Below, in pieces: positions 8,701-17,803 of a stretch of DNA of 17,803 bases. The DNA lies in NCBI GenBank assembly GCA_943704415.1, contig CALSCO010002227.1:1-17803 (forward strand), written 5' to 3'. The translations under genes were made by a program, and so were the position numbers. Within the stretch, counting starts at the first letter, position 1. Each line of letters opens with the position of its first letter. This stretch comes from Parvularia atlantis. Lineage: Eukaryota > Opisthokonta > Rotosphaerida. Under the pieces are notes generated by a model. That model saw only the letters and a program-made list of their open reading frames with translations, did not search any database and was not told where the DNA came from.

Positions 8701-10428
8701 GCGGTGCGCGCCCCCACACCGTGTGGCACAGGTGCGCCAGTGACGTCTGGATCTGCACAAGCACCCCGGCGCTGCGTTGCGGGGCCGCATTCTGTGCCGC
8801 ACGTCAGCAGCGGCTCGCATACAAGGCACAGCCAGCCCGCGCGCGTACCCGCAGGAACGTCTCGCTCAGGCGCAGAATGTGCGGCGCGACGACCTCGGCA
8901 AACACGTCCGACAGCGCCACGAGCGCCGCCAGGTGCTCCTCAACCCGCGCCATCTCCTCGGGCGGCTGCACCTCGGTCGCAAACTCGTGCTCGAGCAGCT
9001 GCGTGACGATGCTCTCGACAATGAGCGCCAAGACCTGTGCCGGGCGCGCGGGTCAGGCAAGCGTCGCGCGCGACAGGGTGCCTACCTGGTGCTTGTCGGA
9101 CGCCTCGGGCAGCGTGAGCAAGTCCAGGAAAACGGCCGCGGGGTCGCTCGTTGCCACGCGCACAAACGCACGCGCTCGCCGCGCAATCTCCTCGCGCACC
9201 GCGGCCGGCAGGCTGTCGAGGTCTGCACAGCCAGTGAGCACACAGTGACGCACCAAACAGCAGCGACGCACTGCGTGTGGCGTCTGCGCCGCGCCGTCCG
9301 ACGCTGCCCGGCACGCCCAGAAACATCTCCTCGAGGTGCTTCATGGCCTCGTCCTGCCGGCCGCCGCGGCGCGTCAGTGGCCCGGACCGCGCGGCACCAG
9401 CGCGGCGACGCACCCGCACAGAGTCCTCCTCGTCCGCCAGCAGCGACATTGTCAGCTGCGCGCAGAACACGTACAGGTCCGCGTCGTCCGGGTACTGCCG
9501 CGCGAGGTCTCGCAGCACGGCCGCGGCCTTCTTGCGCACGGATACGGCGTCGTCCTGGCAGCCTCGGTCAGACGCGCGCGCGAGCAGGGGAGGGGGGCAT
9601 CGCTCACGCACGCGCACGAGGATCTCGATCGTGTCGCGCAGCTGCCGCGCCGCGTTGACGTTGCCCTCGATCAGCTTGGCGATCGTCTCGAACGCGCGCA
9701 GGCGTACAGACGCCTGGCGGTCGCCGAGGCCGTTCCTGACGGCTTCGCGCACGACCGGCTGCGGCGACGTCAGCGCCACCCGATCGCCTCGCGCGTGTGC
9801 ACCTCCTCGAGCACGCGCGGGTCGTCCTTGGCCAGGTCTTGCACGACCTTCATCGCCGAGACGCGCACGTTGACCTTGTCGTCGTTCAAGTTGCGCACGA
9901 CGAACGCAAACACCCTGCGCCGAGCGACTCAGCACGCAAACGATGACGCCCGCCCGCGCCCGGGCGGCAGCGCACTCGGTGTACTGCACAAACAGCTGCT
10001 GCTGGCGCGCCATGAGCACCACCATCGCTTCGCGCGCTTCAACGGGGATCTGCGCGACGCTGCGCGCCCGCCCATTGTCAGCCATCACGGCTCCCAAAAC
10101 TGCTCAGCGCGCGCACCTCTGAACACGCCCCGCCGACGCCGTGGCCGGCCGCAGCAGCTGCGTGAGCGTGTGGTAGCGCTCGCGCGTGACGTGCTCGGGC
10201 ACGTTCTGTTCCTTCGACACCTCGAACGCGAGCTGACTGAGCAGGTACGTCTGCGTGCGTGCGCGCGACGGCTGAGCAGCCTGCGCTCATCGGCCCCGCA
10301 TTGAGTCACCTGCGCGCGGTGCTCATGCTTGATGTCCTGCAGGTGCACAAACACCTTGCGCAGCAGCGCGGCGATCTGGTCCAGCTCGTTCAGGCCGAGC
10401 CGCGCGGCCTGCTCATGCTGCTGCTTGA

Positions 10429-10502
<74 letters not shown>

Positions 10503-12952
10503 CAAGTGCCGGTCAGGCAGCTCGCCGCACAGCGTCGACGGCCGCACCTGCTTCGACTTGATGCCGCGCAGGACCGTGCCAAACAGGTCGATGACGATCT
10601 TGCGACAGTCGACTGTCTGCTCGCTGCTGTCGCAGAACCGGCTTAGCTGTGCACAGCGACCATCAGCGGCCACAGCATCGCCAACGACCGAGTGCGCGCA
10701 CCAGCTTGTCGACGCACACGTTGAGTAGGAGCTCGGCTGCGGGCCACTCGGACGCACACAGAGCGGCCACGGCGTCGCACACAACCGTCTGCAACATGCG
10801 CAGGTGGTGCTCCGCCTTGGACGCGAGCCACCTGCCGCGACGACATCAGCGCCGGCTGACGTGCACCAGCTGTCACCGCACCGCTCCACGAGAAAGCCGG
10901 CGACGTCGGCCGTGAAGCGCCGCAGCTGCTCGCCGCCGACGCGCTGGGCGTGCAGGGCCTGGGCACACTCGTCGGCCGTGACCGCGGGTGCGAGCGGCGG
11001 CGTGCTCGTCTGCATCAGCTGCAGCAGAAACGCCGTGAGCACGTGCAGGTCGCGCGACGTGCCAAAGCTGCGGCGCGTGCCGACTCGTCAGACCGACGCC
11101 TCGTGATGCAGCAAACGCACGTCAGTTGGTGCGTCCATTGGCCCCAGCGGTCGAGCTCCTCGCGCACGTCCTTGAACACGAGCGCGCGGTTGTGCTCGCG
11201 GCGACTCAGCTGCGCCTCTGGTCAGCGCACACGCGTTGAGACGGCAAGACGGCACCGCACCGCGCAGACGAGCTCGATCGCGCTCAGCGACACGTTGGCC
11301 TGCTGCGCCTCAAGGCTCTTTTGGGCGATCGTGAGCATCTGTGCGGGGCGGGCGGGTGAGCGGGCGCGATGGTGCAGCAGCCGACTGACGCTACGCACCG
11401 CCGTCACAGCCATCTCGTTCAGCTCGACATGCTCGAAAAAGTCCGCAAACTGCTTGAACACGGCCACCACGCCGTTGTTGAGCTTGTACAGCGCGGCCTT
11501 GAGCCCTGCGGCGGCGGCGGCAGCATGCTCTGAGGATCGGTCTGGTCTGCGCAGCGTCGCGCGCGCGCGCGTCGCACCCTGCTCCATCGACATGAAGTGC
11601 GGCGAGGCGTTCATCGGGCACACGACCTCGGCGATGATCACGCGCAGCGTGTCGAGCACGCGCTGCAGCCGGTCCTCGCTCGGCGCGAGGGTGACAGGCG
11701 CCGTGCCCTGACGGCAACGCAGTCGGCCGGCGCCACACACACGCACCCACACCATAATGCGCACCGGGCGCGCTGCGGTGGTCGACGTCGAGAAGAGCAG
11801 CGCGAGGCACTGCACGACGCGCAGCTTGCCGACGACCTCGTCCACGCGCTCGCGGTCCTCCTGCGACGGCGACACGAGCATGGCCTCGTCGAACGCGAGG
11901 GTCAGGTCCAAGTGCACGCTCGTCAGCAGCTGCTCGAGCGTGTTGCCGAGGCGCGCGGCGTCAATCGTCGCCTGCGGTGACAATCAGCCCTTGCGGACAA
12001 CACGCGTCCGCAAAAAAGCACCCTGGGCAGCAGCTTGGCGCGGCACACGGTCTCGAGGTCCATGTGCAGCTCCTCCAGCGTTGTCAGCCGGTGGTGGTCT
12101 GCCGCGACGCGCATGCGTCAACATCGGCCAGTTAAGCGCGCACGCGCACCGAGCACGGCGTCGGCATCGTCGGCGCTCGGCCGGCCGACGTCCTCCAGCA
12201 ACCGCGCCGCCGACACCGCGAGGCTGTCGAGCAGCTCCGTCGGCTGCGTGCGCTGCCCCTGGCCGACGCCGGAGCTGCGCGCGCGCTGGCAGGCGTCGCG
12301 GGATCAGCAGCCGACGAGGGGCGCGTGCACGCAAACGTTGACCGGCCGCGCGGCTGCCGGTGGCACGGCAACAGTGGGCGTCCTGGGCGAGGCGCGTGCG
12401 TCGGACGGCGGTGCCAGCGCCGCCCATGCGCCCGCGGGCGACGTCGAGCGTGCGGGTGCGATTGCAATGACCTCGGGCGGGTTGGGCACCTGCGCCGCCG
12501 CTGCGTCAGGCCGCGCGAGCACAAGACGCGCGCGTTCGCCACCGCAAAGAGCTGCGGGAAGCGCTCAAAGACGGCGGCGAGCGAGGGCGGCAGCGGGGCG
12601 CGCGGTGCGGCCAGTGCGGGATCGAGCGCCAAGCTTCGCGGCTGCGCTATCAGCGACGCGGCACCCAACAGCCGACGCTGCTGCGACGCACAGCTCGGGC
12701 GTGGCCTGGCCCGCTGCGAGCTGCTGCAGCATCGCGTCGGGCACCGCGAGCACGCCGACGGCCTCGGGCAGCGGCACGGTCACGGCGCTCGGCAGTACAG
12801 GCAGGTGCGCGAGCACTGCACAGCACACACATGGTGAGCGCATGCCGTGCGGGGCCTGATCGACGGCACGCACCGTCGGCGCCGACGGGCACGGACGCCG
12901 CGAGCGGCAGTTCGGCCGCGAGGCGTCGCAGCTCGCGCTGGGACGCGTCCAT
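5766..12952 (-). CDS. SCC2: Cohesin loading factor SCC2/NIPBL/Mis4 (44 exons, about 1597 aa)
   Basis: SCC2 is the HEAT-repeat hook protein that, with SCC4, loads cohesin on chromatin in the nucleus. Exons: 12874-12952, 12692-12815, 12543-12633, 12331-12489, 12150-12285, 12022-12098, 11765-11971, 11578-11707, 11399-11505, 11261-11338, 11121-11215, 10882-11067, 10702-10831, 10548-10646, 10310-10429, 10117-10250, 9976-10059, 9803-9914, 9612-9758, 9420-9554, 9272-9353, 9086-9222, 8849-9034, 8720-8791, 8571-8666, 8428-8518, 8261-8371, 8088-8219, 7959-8032, 7793-7907, 7648-7730, 7475-7600, 7303-7416, 7157-7249, 7062-7109, 6924-7016, 6774-6868, 6652-6716, 6505-6595, 6360-6442, 6223-6302, 6098-6171, 5869-6043, 5766-5813. 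They sum to 4794 nt and close in frame. Diagnostic matches to NIPBL are EWPAAELLL (about 518-526), DDAVSVRKKAAAVLRDL (about 766), ALLVCEVMAEHYDWD, YRSLEEPLLVVHHL (after 1362) and the LTYGLDERKVEKF region (after 1415). Residues 99-151 are a Pro/Ala/Ser linker. The C-terminus is acidic (six Asp) then basic (SKRRRS). The acceptor at 11216 is uncertain. Confidence 0.9.
10431..10496. repeat. (TG)33 microsatellite inside an SCC2 intron
   Basis: Thirty-three uninterrupted TG units (CA on the coding strand) fill more than half of the 118-nt intron at 10430-10547. That intron is the longest in SCC2; the other 42 are 41-72 nt. The repeat abuts the CAG acceptor directly. Confidence 0.95.
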
Positions 12953-13055
12953 GCAGGTCGCGCGACTTGGCGCCAACAAGTCACGCGAGCAAAGTGTGAC
13001 AGTTCAACCACCATGACTGTTTTTATTGCACACATGAGTGCACAAACGTACTAGT
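12953..13055 (-). promoter_or_regulatory. Compact tandem intergenic region: F-box 3' end and SCC2 promoter
   Basis: Only 103 bp separate the F-box stop from the SCC2 start on the same strand. The left part is GC-rich. The segment at about 13018-13062 is distinctly AT-rich and includes the AATAAA. SCC2 5' control elements must lie here or inside the F-box gene. Confidence 0.6.
13022..13027 (-). terminator. AATAAA polyadenylation signal of the F-box gene
   Basis: The minus strand reads GCAATAAAAAC here, 29-34 nt downstream of the F-box stop codon and about 70 nt upstream of the SCC2 start. The position and hexamer fit a canonical polyadenylation signal. It is the only one noticed in the window. 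Confidence 0.7.
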
Positions 13056-14025
13056 TTATGCTGAACTGGAGTCATGCCGGATGACGGCCATCGAGCGCGC
13101 TGGGCTGCCGTGCACGACGGCCGCGCTGCACCGCGCCAAGGCTCCGTCCAGCACGATCGATGGCAGCAGCACGAAGCGGTCGATCCACAGGCCGCCCTTG
13201 ATTGTGCTGTTGATGTCCTGCAGGTCGCAGCTGACGCTCACGCCGCCGGGCAGCCCCACACCCTCGACGACGATGTAGAACCATGGCTCGCCGTAGCGCT
13301 CGCGCAAACTCGCCACGCGCCACTTGCCGAGCTCGGTCATGGCCGTGTTGTTGCCGGAGCTCACCCCCTCCGGCGTCTGATGCTTCACAACGACCGTGAG
13401 AGACGGGTCGCCCGCGGCGTCGGCGTCGAAGCGCACACGCCACGCGAGCGTGTACGTGCCCGCGTGCCGCACGTACAGCCGCGCCGAGACCGACAGCCAC
13501 CAGAGCGCCGAGCGCAGGTGCATCGCGCGGCCGGCGTCTGCCTCGGTGTCCGCCTCGCTCACCCAGTACGACGTGCCGGCAAACTGCGGCCCGTGCGCCA
13601 TGTTGAGCATGCGCAGGGCGGGCTGCGCCGCCGGCTGGAGGCACAGCGTCGCCGGCGCGACGGCGAAGAGGGTGCGCTGAAACATGAGCCGCGCGCCGCT
13701 GAGCTCGGGCAGTCGCGCCGCGCCCGTGCCGTCGTCCGCGCGCACGTGTGCCAGCATCTCGGGCTCGAGCGCACCCAGCAGCGCCGGCGGCACGCCCTGG
13801 GCGCGCAAGCTCGCCAGCACAAACTCGCGCCCTGTTGCCGTCCGTCAGCCACGTCACGCGCCCAGCACCCCCGCGCGCAGCGGCCCACGCACACAGGCTC
13901 TCGTCCTGCTGCAGCCGGTGCGCGGCGAGACACGTCACGGCGAAGCGCGCAGTGGCCACGGCGCCCGCGTGCGCGAGGACGTGCAGCCAGAGCTCGCGCG
14001 GCAGCTGGGTGACAACGTCGGCCAT
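13056..14025 (-). CDS. F-box protein with a PP2-like C-terminal domain (2 exons, 302 aa)
   Basis: This is a probable substrate receptor of an SCF ubiquitin ligase. The exons are 13893-14025 and 13056-13831, with a 61-nt intron (donor GTGCGTGG, CTGAC branch point, CAG acceptor). The F-box is residues 5-48: LPRELWLHVLAHAG, a hydrophobic core RFAVTCLAAHRL, and the closing DESLWREF that is restored only by this splice. Residues about 117-290 form a Trp-rich beta domain: SYWVSEADTE, ALWWLSVSARL, AGTYTLAWRVRF, GKWRVASL and GGLWIDRFVLLP. This layout resembles the PP2 (phloem protein 2) lectin-like domain joined to F-boxes in plants and other eukaryotes, which would bind glycans or glycoproteins. The F-box is seen directly; PP2 is a pattern-based inference, and the FBA (Fbs1) glycan-binding domain is an alternative. 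It lies 103 bp upstream of SCC2 on the same strand. Confidence 0.82.
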
Positions 14026-14503
14026 GATGAGCGCCTGGGTGGGAATGCGAAACGTGCCTGGCGCGTTTTTTCGTTGGTTGGCGCGCGCGCTTCGGCGCCT
14101 ATGCCAGTTGGTGCCGGGCGCGGGTGGGTGGCGCGCGGAGAGGTGGCGCACGGGTCGGCTGGGCGCAGTAGGGCGCCCCTTCTGCGCTTCCGGCAGACAG
14201 CGCGTCGCGGGTGTCTGCCCGTGACGCAACCAGCTTGCCACGTCGCCCTCTCGCTCTGTCATGTCGTTCGCGCTCGCAGCCGGGCTGAGCCCGACGCTGC
14301 GCGCACAGGCCCGCGGCCACACCTCCCGCCCGCTCGTCCCCGGACCGCGCCGTGCGCCCCGGGGGCCCCCGCGACCGTCCACCGCGCCGCCATCCAGCCC
14401 ACATCAACCAGCGCACATCTGAGCTCGTCATCCGAGCGCGCAAACGGCGCGCGCAACGCATCGCGTCATCCACCCGGAGCCCGCCGCGCGCACCCGCCTC
14501 ACC
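14026..14503. promoter_or_regulatory. Divergent 5' intergenic region between the F-box gene and ATG1
   Basis: This 478-bp region, the largest gap in the window, lies between divergent start codons and must hold both promoters and 5' UTRs. It is GC-rich with no TATA box, tRNA, or credible small gene. Long open frames across it on both strands are Arg/Ala/Pro-rich shadows. The sequence before the ATG1 start (CACCATGGC) is a good eukaryotic initiation context. Confidence 0.55.
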
Positions 14504-17500
14504 ATGGCCCGGCTCGCGCAGCCGGGGCTCGGCAGCACGTCCGCGGGCGCGTCTGAGGCGCGCGTCGTGGGCGAGTACGTCATCCAGCGGCCAATCGGCG
14601 CGGGCGCGTACGGCACTGTGCGTCTGTCTGGGCGCGCGCGGGGTGTCCCTCGTTGACGTGCTGACCGGCCGGCCCCTCCCTCGGGAATACCGTAGGTCTA
14701 CAAGGCGCAGAACCGCCGCACGGGCCAGCTCGTCGCCATCAAGAGCATCAACCACGCGAAGCTCGTCAACCAGAAGCTCAAGGAAAACCTCGAGGTCGAG
14801 ATCAGCATCCTCATGAACTCGCGGCACCGCAACATTGTGCGCCTGTACGACGTCGTGGTGCGTTGGGGTTGCCGGGTGTGGCGCATGGTCGGGCGCGGGC
14901 GCGGGCGCGGGCGCGGGTGTGGGCCACGCGACGTGTCATCGCGGCTGATGGATGATGCCTGCACGCAGCGCACCGAGAACGAGACACATTTGGTGATGGA
15001 GTTCTGCGACGGCGGCGAGTTAAGCACGTACCTGCGCGAGCGCAAGCGCCTGAGCGAGAACGTCGCGCGGCATTTTCTGCGGCAGATGGGTGCGCGCCTT
15101 TGCGCCCGCTTGCATCCGCGTGCGCCTGCTCACGGTGCGATCGTGCAGCGGCCGCGCTTGAGTTTATGCGCGCACACAACATGATCCACCGCGACCTCAA
15201 GCCGAGCAACATCCTGCTCATGTCGAGCAATGACGACACGGCGACGCTCAAGGCACGCACCACGCTGCGTTTGCCCACGTCAGGCTCACTTGCCCCGCGC
15301 GCAGATCGCCGACTTTGGCTACGCGCGCTACGTCGACCCCTACGGCGTCGCCGAGACCGCGTGCGGCACGCCGCTGTACATGGCGCCGGAGGTGTTTGCG
15401 GCCGAGCCGTACAGCGCCAAAGCCGATCTGTGGAGCGTCGGGTGCATCCTGTACGAGATGGTCTGCGGCAAGGTGCCATTCCTGGCGACGACGCAGGTGC
15501 GCACACACGCGCGCACGACGCGAGCTGCCCGTAGTGACATGACGCCTCCTCCTCCTCCTCCGCCGCCGCCGCCGCGCAGGTGCTCCTGTTCAGGCTGATC
15601 AGCGACACGCGTGTGCTCACGTTCCCGCCGGACGTGCAGCTGTCACACGAGTGCCAGGTGCGCCCCAGCAGCGCACGTGAAGCCTCACTAAGCACACGCG
15701 CCGCTGCAGGACCTTCTGCGCAAGCTGCTGACCAAAGACCCGCTCGCGCGTATCTCGGTCGAGTCGTTCTTCCTGCACCCGTTCCTGGACTTTTCGCACT
15801 ACGAGCGCGAGAACCCGTACGCGGACCTGCTGAGCTCGCGCGCGCTGGTCATGAGCGGGAGCAACACGTCGGCCGAGGCGGACGGGCTCGCGCTGCTGAA
15901 CGAGGCCGCGAGCACGCCCATGTCGATGCCGATGCCCATGCCCATGCCGCGGCCCGTTGGCGACCACGGCCTGCGCCCCGGCGACGCCGACGCGCCCCCG
16001 GCCAACTCGCCCTCCAACAACCTGCTCAACACTGAGCTGATCCAGCCGCAGTGCGTGCCGCGCCTGATGCAAGCGACGCGACGCCGTGCGGCTCACTCGC
16101 CGCCGTCGCAGGCGCGGGCGGGGGCGGGAGGACGACGAGTACGTGATGGTCGAGCGGGACAACGTGCGCAACATTGTCACGCTCGAAGGTCGTTGTTGCG
16201 TGCCGCCAGCCGCGTGGGCTGACAGCCGTCGGCGCGCCAGTCCTCATGAACGCGCCCGTGGCACCGGGCAGCTACCCCGGCGCGATCGCCATCGTCGACG
16301 GCCGCACGGCGTCGCCACCCGGGCCGAGCGCACGGGCAGGGACGCCCGGGTTGCGTGCGTCTTGCGCTTTCGCTCTTGCGCGCGTGTACGTGTGTGCTCA
16401 TCGTCCGCGCACCCGCACACGCAGTGCAGCAGCACTCGCCGCCAGGGCTGGCGCAGTCGCCCACGCAGACGACGCTCTCGCGCGTGATGAGCTGGACGGT
16501 GCGCTTGGGTCGAAACGCGCACGCGCACGGTGCTCACGCGCGCCGGCACCGGTCTCAGGGCGGGCTGCTCACGGCCACGACCAACACGGCCGCGACCGCT
16601 GGCGCCAACGTCGTGCACCTGCTGCCACCCGCGGACCCGAGCGACCTGACGCAGAACAGCGAGGTGCGCGCGGTCGCACGCCGCGATGCATGACGCGCTC
16701 ATGCACGCGCGTGCAGGACGACCTCAGGACTGAGATCGACAAGCTCGGGCGCGGCGCCATCACACTGATGGAGTACGCCGAGGAACTCGAGCGGGACCGG
16801 CAGACACAGCCGTCCCTGGCGCAGCCGTCCGACGGTACGTTGGGTGGCATCGCCCAGCGCGCGCGTGCACGTCTGATCGCGTGTTGCGCGCGCAAAGTGT
16901 ACATGATCTACCTCAAGACGCTTGTCGTCTTCACCGAGACGTTCCGCAAGGCCCGTCGCTTCTGGGAAGTGCGCGGGCACAACATCACCAAGCAGATGCA
17001 AGCGAGTGCGTGCGCCTGCCCCGCCGCCGCCGCTCAACCGGCTCACTCGCGCGCCCCGTGCCGCAGTTGTGCGCACACTAAACGACAAGTACCAGGAGTG
17101 CCTGCGCAAGGCCGAGGTGCGCCGATCCGCGCTCGCCGCCTGCATTGCTCACCCGCGCGGGCTGCATGGCAGACGCTGCAAGCGCTCATCCGCCCGTCCA
17201 ACAACGCCACCACGACGTCGTCCGTCACCGTGTCCATGTCGGAGATGCGCCGGAGCACGAACCGCTTCTACGAGCTGCTCGTGGGCGGGGCGCAGCGCAA
17301 GGTGCGCCTGACACGTGCCTACCCGCGGGCGGCTGACACACGGCACCAGGCCCTGCTCGGGCTCGCGGCAGAGCAGAGCAACGACCTGGCCTACATCAAG
17401 CTGTACAACAGCGGTGCGCGCGCTGCTCACTTCGCGTCGGCGTGGCTGACAAAGACGGCAGCGATTCTTCTGTTTGAGATGGTGCTCCTGCCGGACGAGC

Positions 17501-17678
17501 AGCGGCCGCTGTCGAGCGAGCAGCGCGAGCAAGTGCACCAGCGTGCGTCTCCCCTCGCACACGCGCGTGCCGTGCTCACGCCTCTTGCGCAGTGCTCCGC
17601 GGCGTGCGAGAGCGGCTCGAGCTCGCGCAGCGGCAGTCGCTCCAGCCGCGGTCGCCGCCAAACGCGGGCTCGGCGTGA
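14504..17678 (+). CDS. ATG1: Autophagy-initiating Ser/Thr kinase ATG1/ULK (18 exons, 705 aa)
   Basis: ATG1/ULK starts autophagosome formation with ATG13 and FIP200/ATG11-type scaffolds. Exons: 14504-14617, 14696-14857, 14969-15089, 15149-15252, 15305-15496, 15580-15657, 15710-16050, 16112-16188, 16241-16354, 16425-16498, 16559-16663, 16717-16834, 16898-17005, 17067-17116, 17173-17301, 17350-17413, 17462-17542, 17593-17678 (2118 nt). The kinase domain spans 25-283: GAGAYGTV loop, VAIK (Lys54), HRDLKPSN (Asp148), DFGYARYV (Asp170, the ULK-type DFG[FY]ARY), and activation loop [13 protein letters not shown] with Thr185 matching the ULK autophosphorylation site. A disordered Ser/Pro/Met linker follows and holds DDEYVMV (378-384), an LC3/ATG8-interacting motif in the place ULK1 has DDFVMV. 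From about 495 to the end is a helical EAT region, with [17 protein letters not shown] and a final [12 protein letters not shown]...LLFEMVLLP pair of helices that would bind ATG13. Intron 4 (15253-15304) uses a GC donor. The start is the only ATG in good context before the glycine loop. Confidence 0.94.
14891..14917 (+). repeat. GGGCGC tandem repeat in ATG1 intron 2
   Basis: About four and a half copies of GGGCGC lie in the 111-nt intron 14858-14968, one of the two longest in the window. A similar GCGCCC array lies in the last intron of the PH-domain gene at about 1920-1944. Confidence 0.85.
15253..15304 (+). other. ATG1: GC-AG intron in ATG1
   Basis: This 52-nt intron begins GCACGCACCA after CTCAAG and ends CCGCGCGCAG. 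Splicing joins ...ATLK to IADFGYARY, the kinase magnesium-binding loop, with no gap. The donor starts with the same eight bases (GCACGCAC) as the GC-AG intron of the PH-domain gene. A CTCAC branch-point-like sequence lies at 15284-15288, 16 nt before the 3' end. Confidence 0.85.
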
Positions 17679-17803
17679 TTGCGGACCGCGTCTCTCCTTC
17701 TGTACTCATCAATCGATCTGCCCGGCCCCCCTCCTTCAGGCGCCGGCACGGACGACTTCTGCACAAACACGTTCCCTGCCCCCCCCCCGCACACGGCCAG
17801 CGC
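17679..17803 (+). other. ATG1 3' flank with an acceptor-like site
   Basis: This 125-bp end of the window follows the ATG1 stop. No AATAAA is visible. A pyrimidine-rich stretch at 17716-17736 ends in CAG at 17739 and looks like a 3' splice site. The bases after it read AGTDDFCTNTF in one frame but cannot be assigned. It could be an intron end of a 3' UTR, an alternative ATG1 end, or chance. Confidence 0.35.

Noticed and set aside
10413-10582. His-Thr or Cys-Val repeat peptides across the TG array.
   Set aside because: They are translations of a dinucleotide repeat inside an intron, and SCC2 reads cleanly from 10548 to 10429 once it is removed.
12634-12691. An apparent 23- to 28-nt ultra-short intron in SCC2.
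   Set aside because: The 23-nt version does not restore the frame, and a 58-nt intron with GTGCGTCG donor, CTGAT branch point and AAG acceptor does, matching the other introns.
13832-13868. A 37-nt intron in the F-box gene.
   Set aside because: The upstream GTGCGTGG donor gives a 61-nt intron and restores the conserved F-box ending ESLWREF.
17149-17794. Minus-strand open frames at the right end as a convergent gene.
   Set aside because: They overlap the ATG1 EAT exons and show no family motif; their composition is that of a GC-rich shadow frame.

Overview
This window looks like nuclear DNA from a GC-rich, intron-dense, gene-compact unicellular eukaryote. Third codon positions are almost always G or C. 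Five of the six complete genes are split by very short introns, mostly 41-72 nt, with the usual pattern GTGCG...CTGAC/CTCAC...CAG. The lineage cannot be fixed from the sequence alone; a GC-rich amoeba-like, haptophyte-like or similar free-living protist would fit. No prokaryotic operon, CRISPR array, transposon or RNA gene was seen.

Layout from left to right. (1) 27-152 (-) is the first coding exon of the ribonucleotide reductase large subunit, cut by the window edge. (2) 455-1484 (+) is SAR1, the COPII GTPase, in 8 exons including an 8-nt microexon. (3) 1705-4460 (-) is a protein with three PH domains and an R-SNARE-like segment, in 16 exons. (4) 4751-5752 (+) is an intronless PLP-dependent enzyme of the ACC deaminase/D-cysteine desulfhydrase family. 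(5) 5766-12952 (-) is SCC2/NIPBL, the cohesin loader, in 44 exons. (6) 13056-14025 (-) is an F-box protein with a PP2-like C-terminal domain. (7) 14504-17678 (+) is the autophagy kinase ATG1/ULK, in 18 exons, with kinase domain, LIR motif and EAT domain. Intergenic gaps are small: about 302, 220, 290, 13, 103 and 478 bp.

The genes are not an operon. They are housekeeping and regulatory genes of unrelated pathways: dNTP synthesis, ER export, membrane signalling, amino-acid metabolism, chromosome cohesion, ubiquitin targeting and autophagy. The main unusual features are the splicing grammar (GTGCG donors, two GC-AG introns with the same GCACGCAC donor, an 8-nt exon), the density of introns in SCC2, the single intronless gene beside it, and the PH/SNARE-like domain combination. 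Exon models were built by hand from reading frame, splice-site pattern and family conservation. Every complete model closes in frame, but individual boundaries need transcript data.
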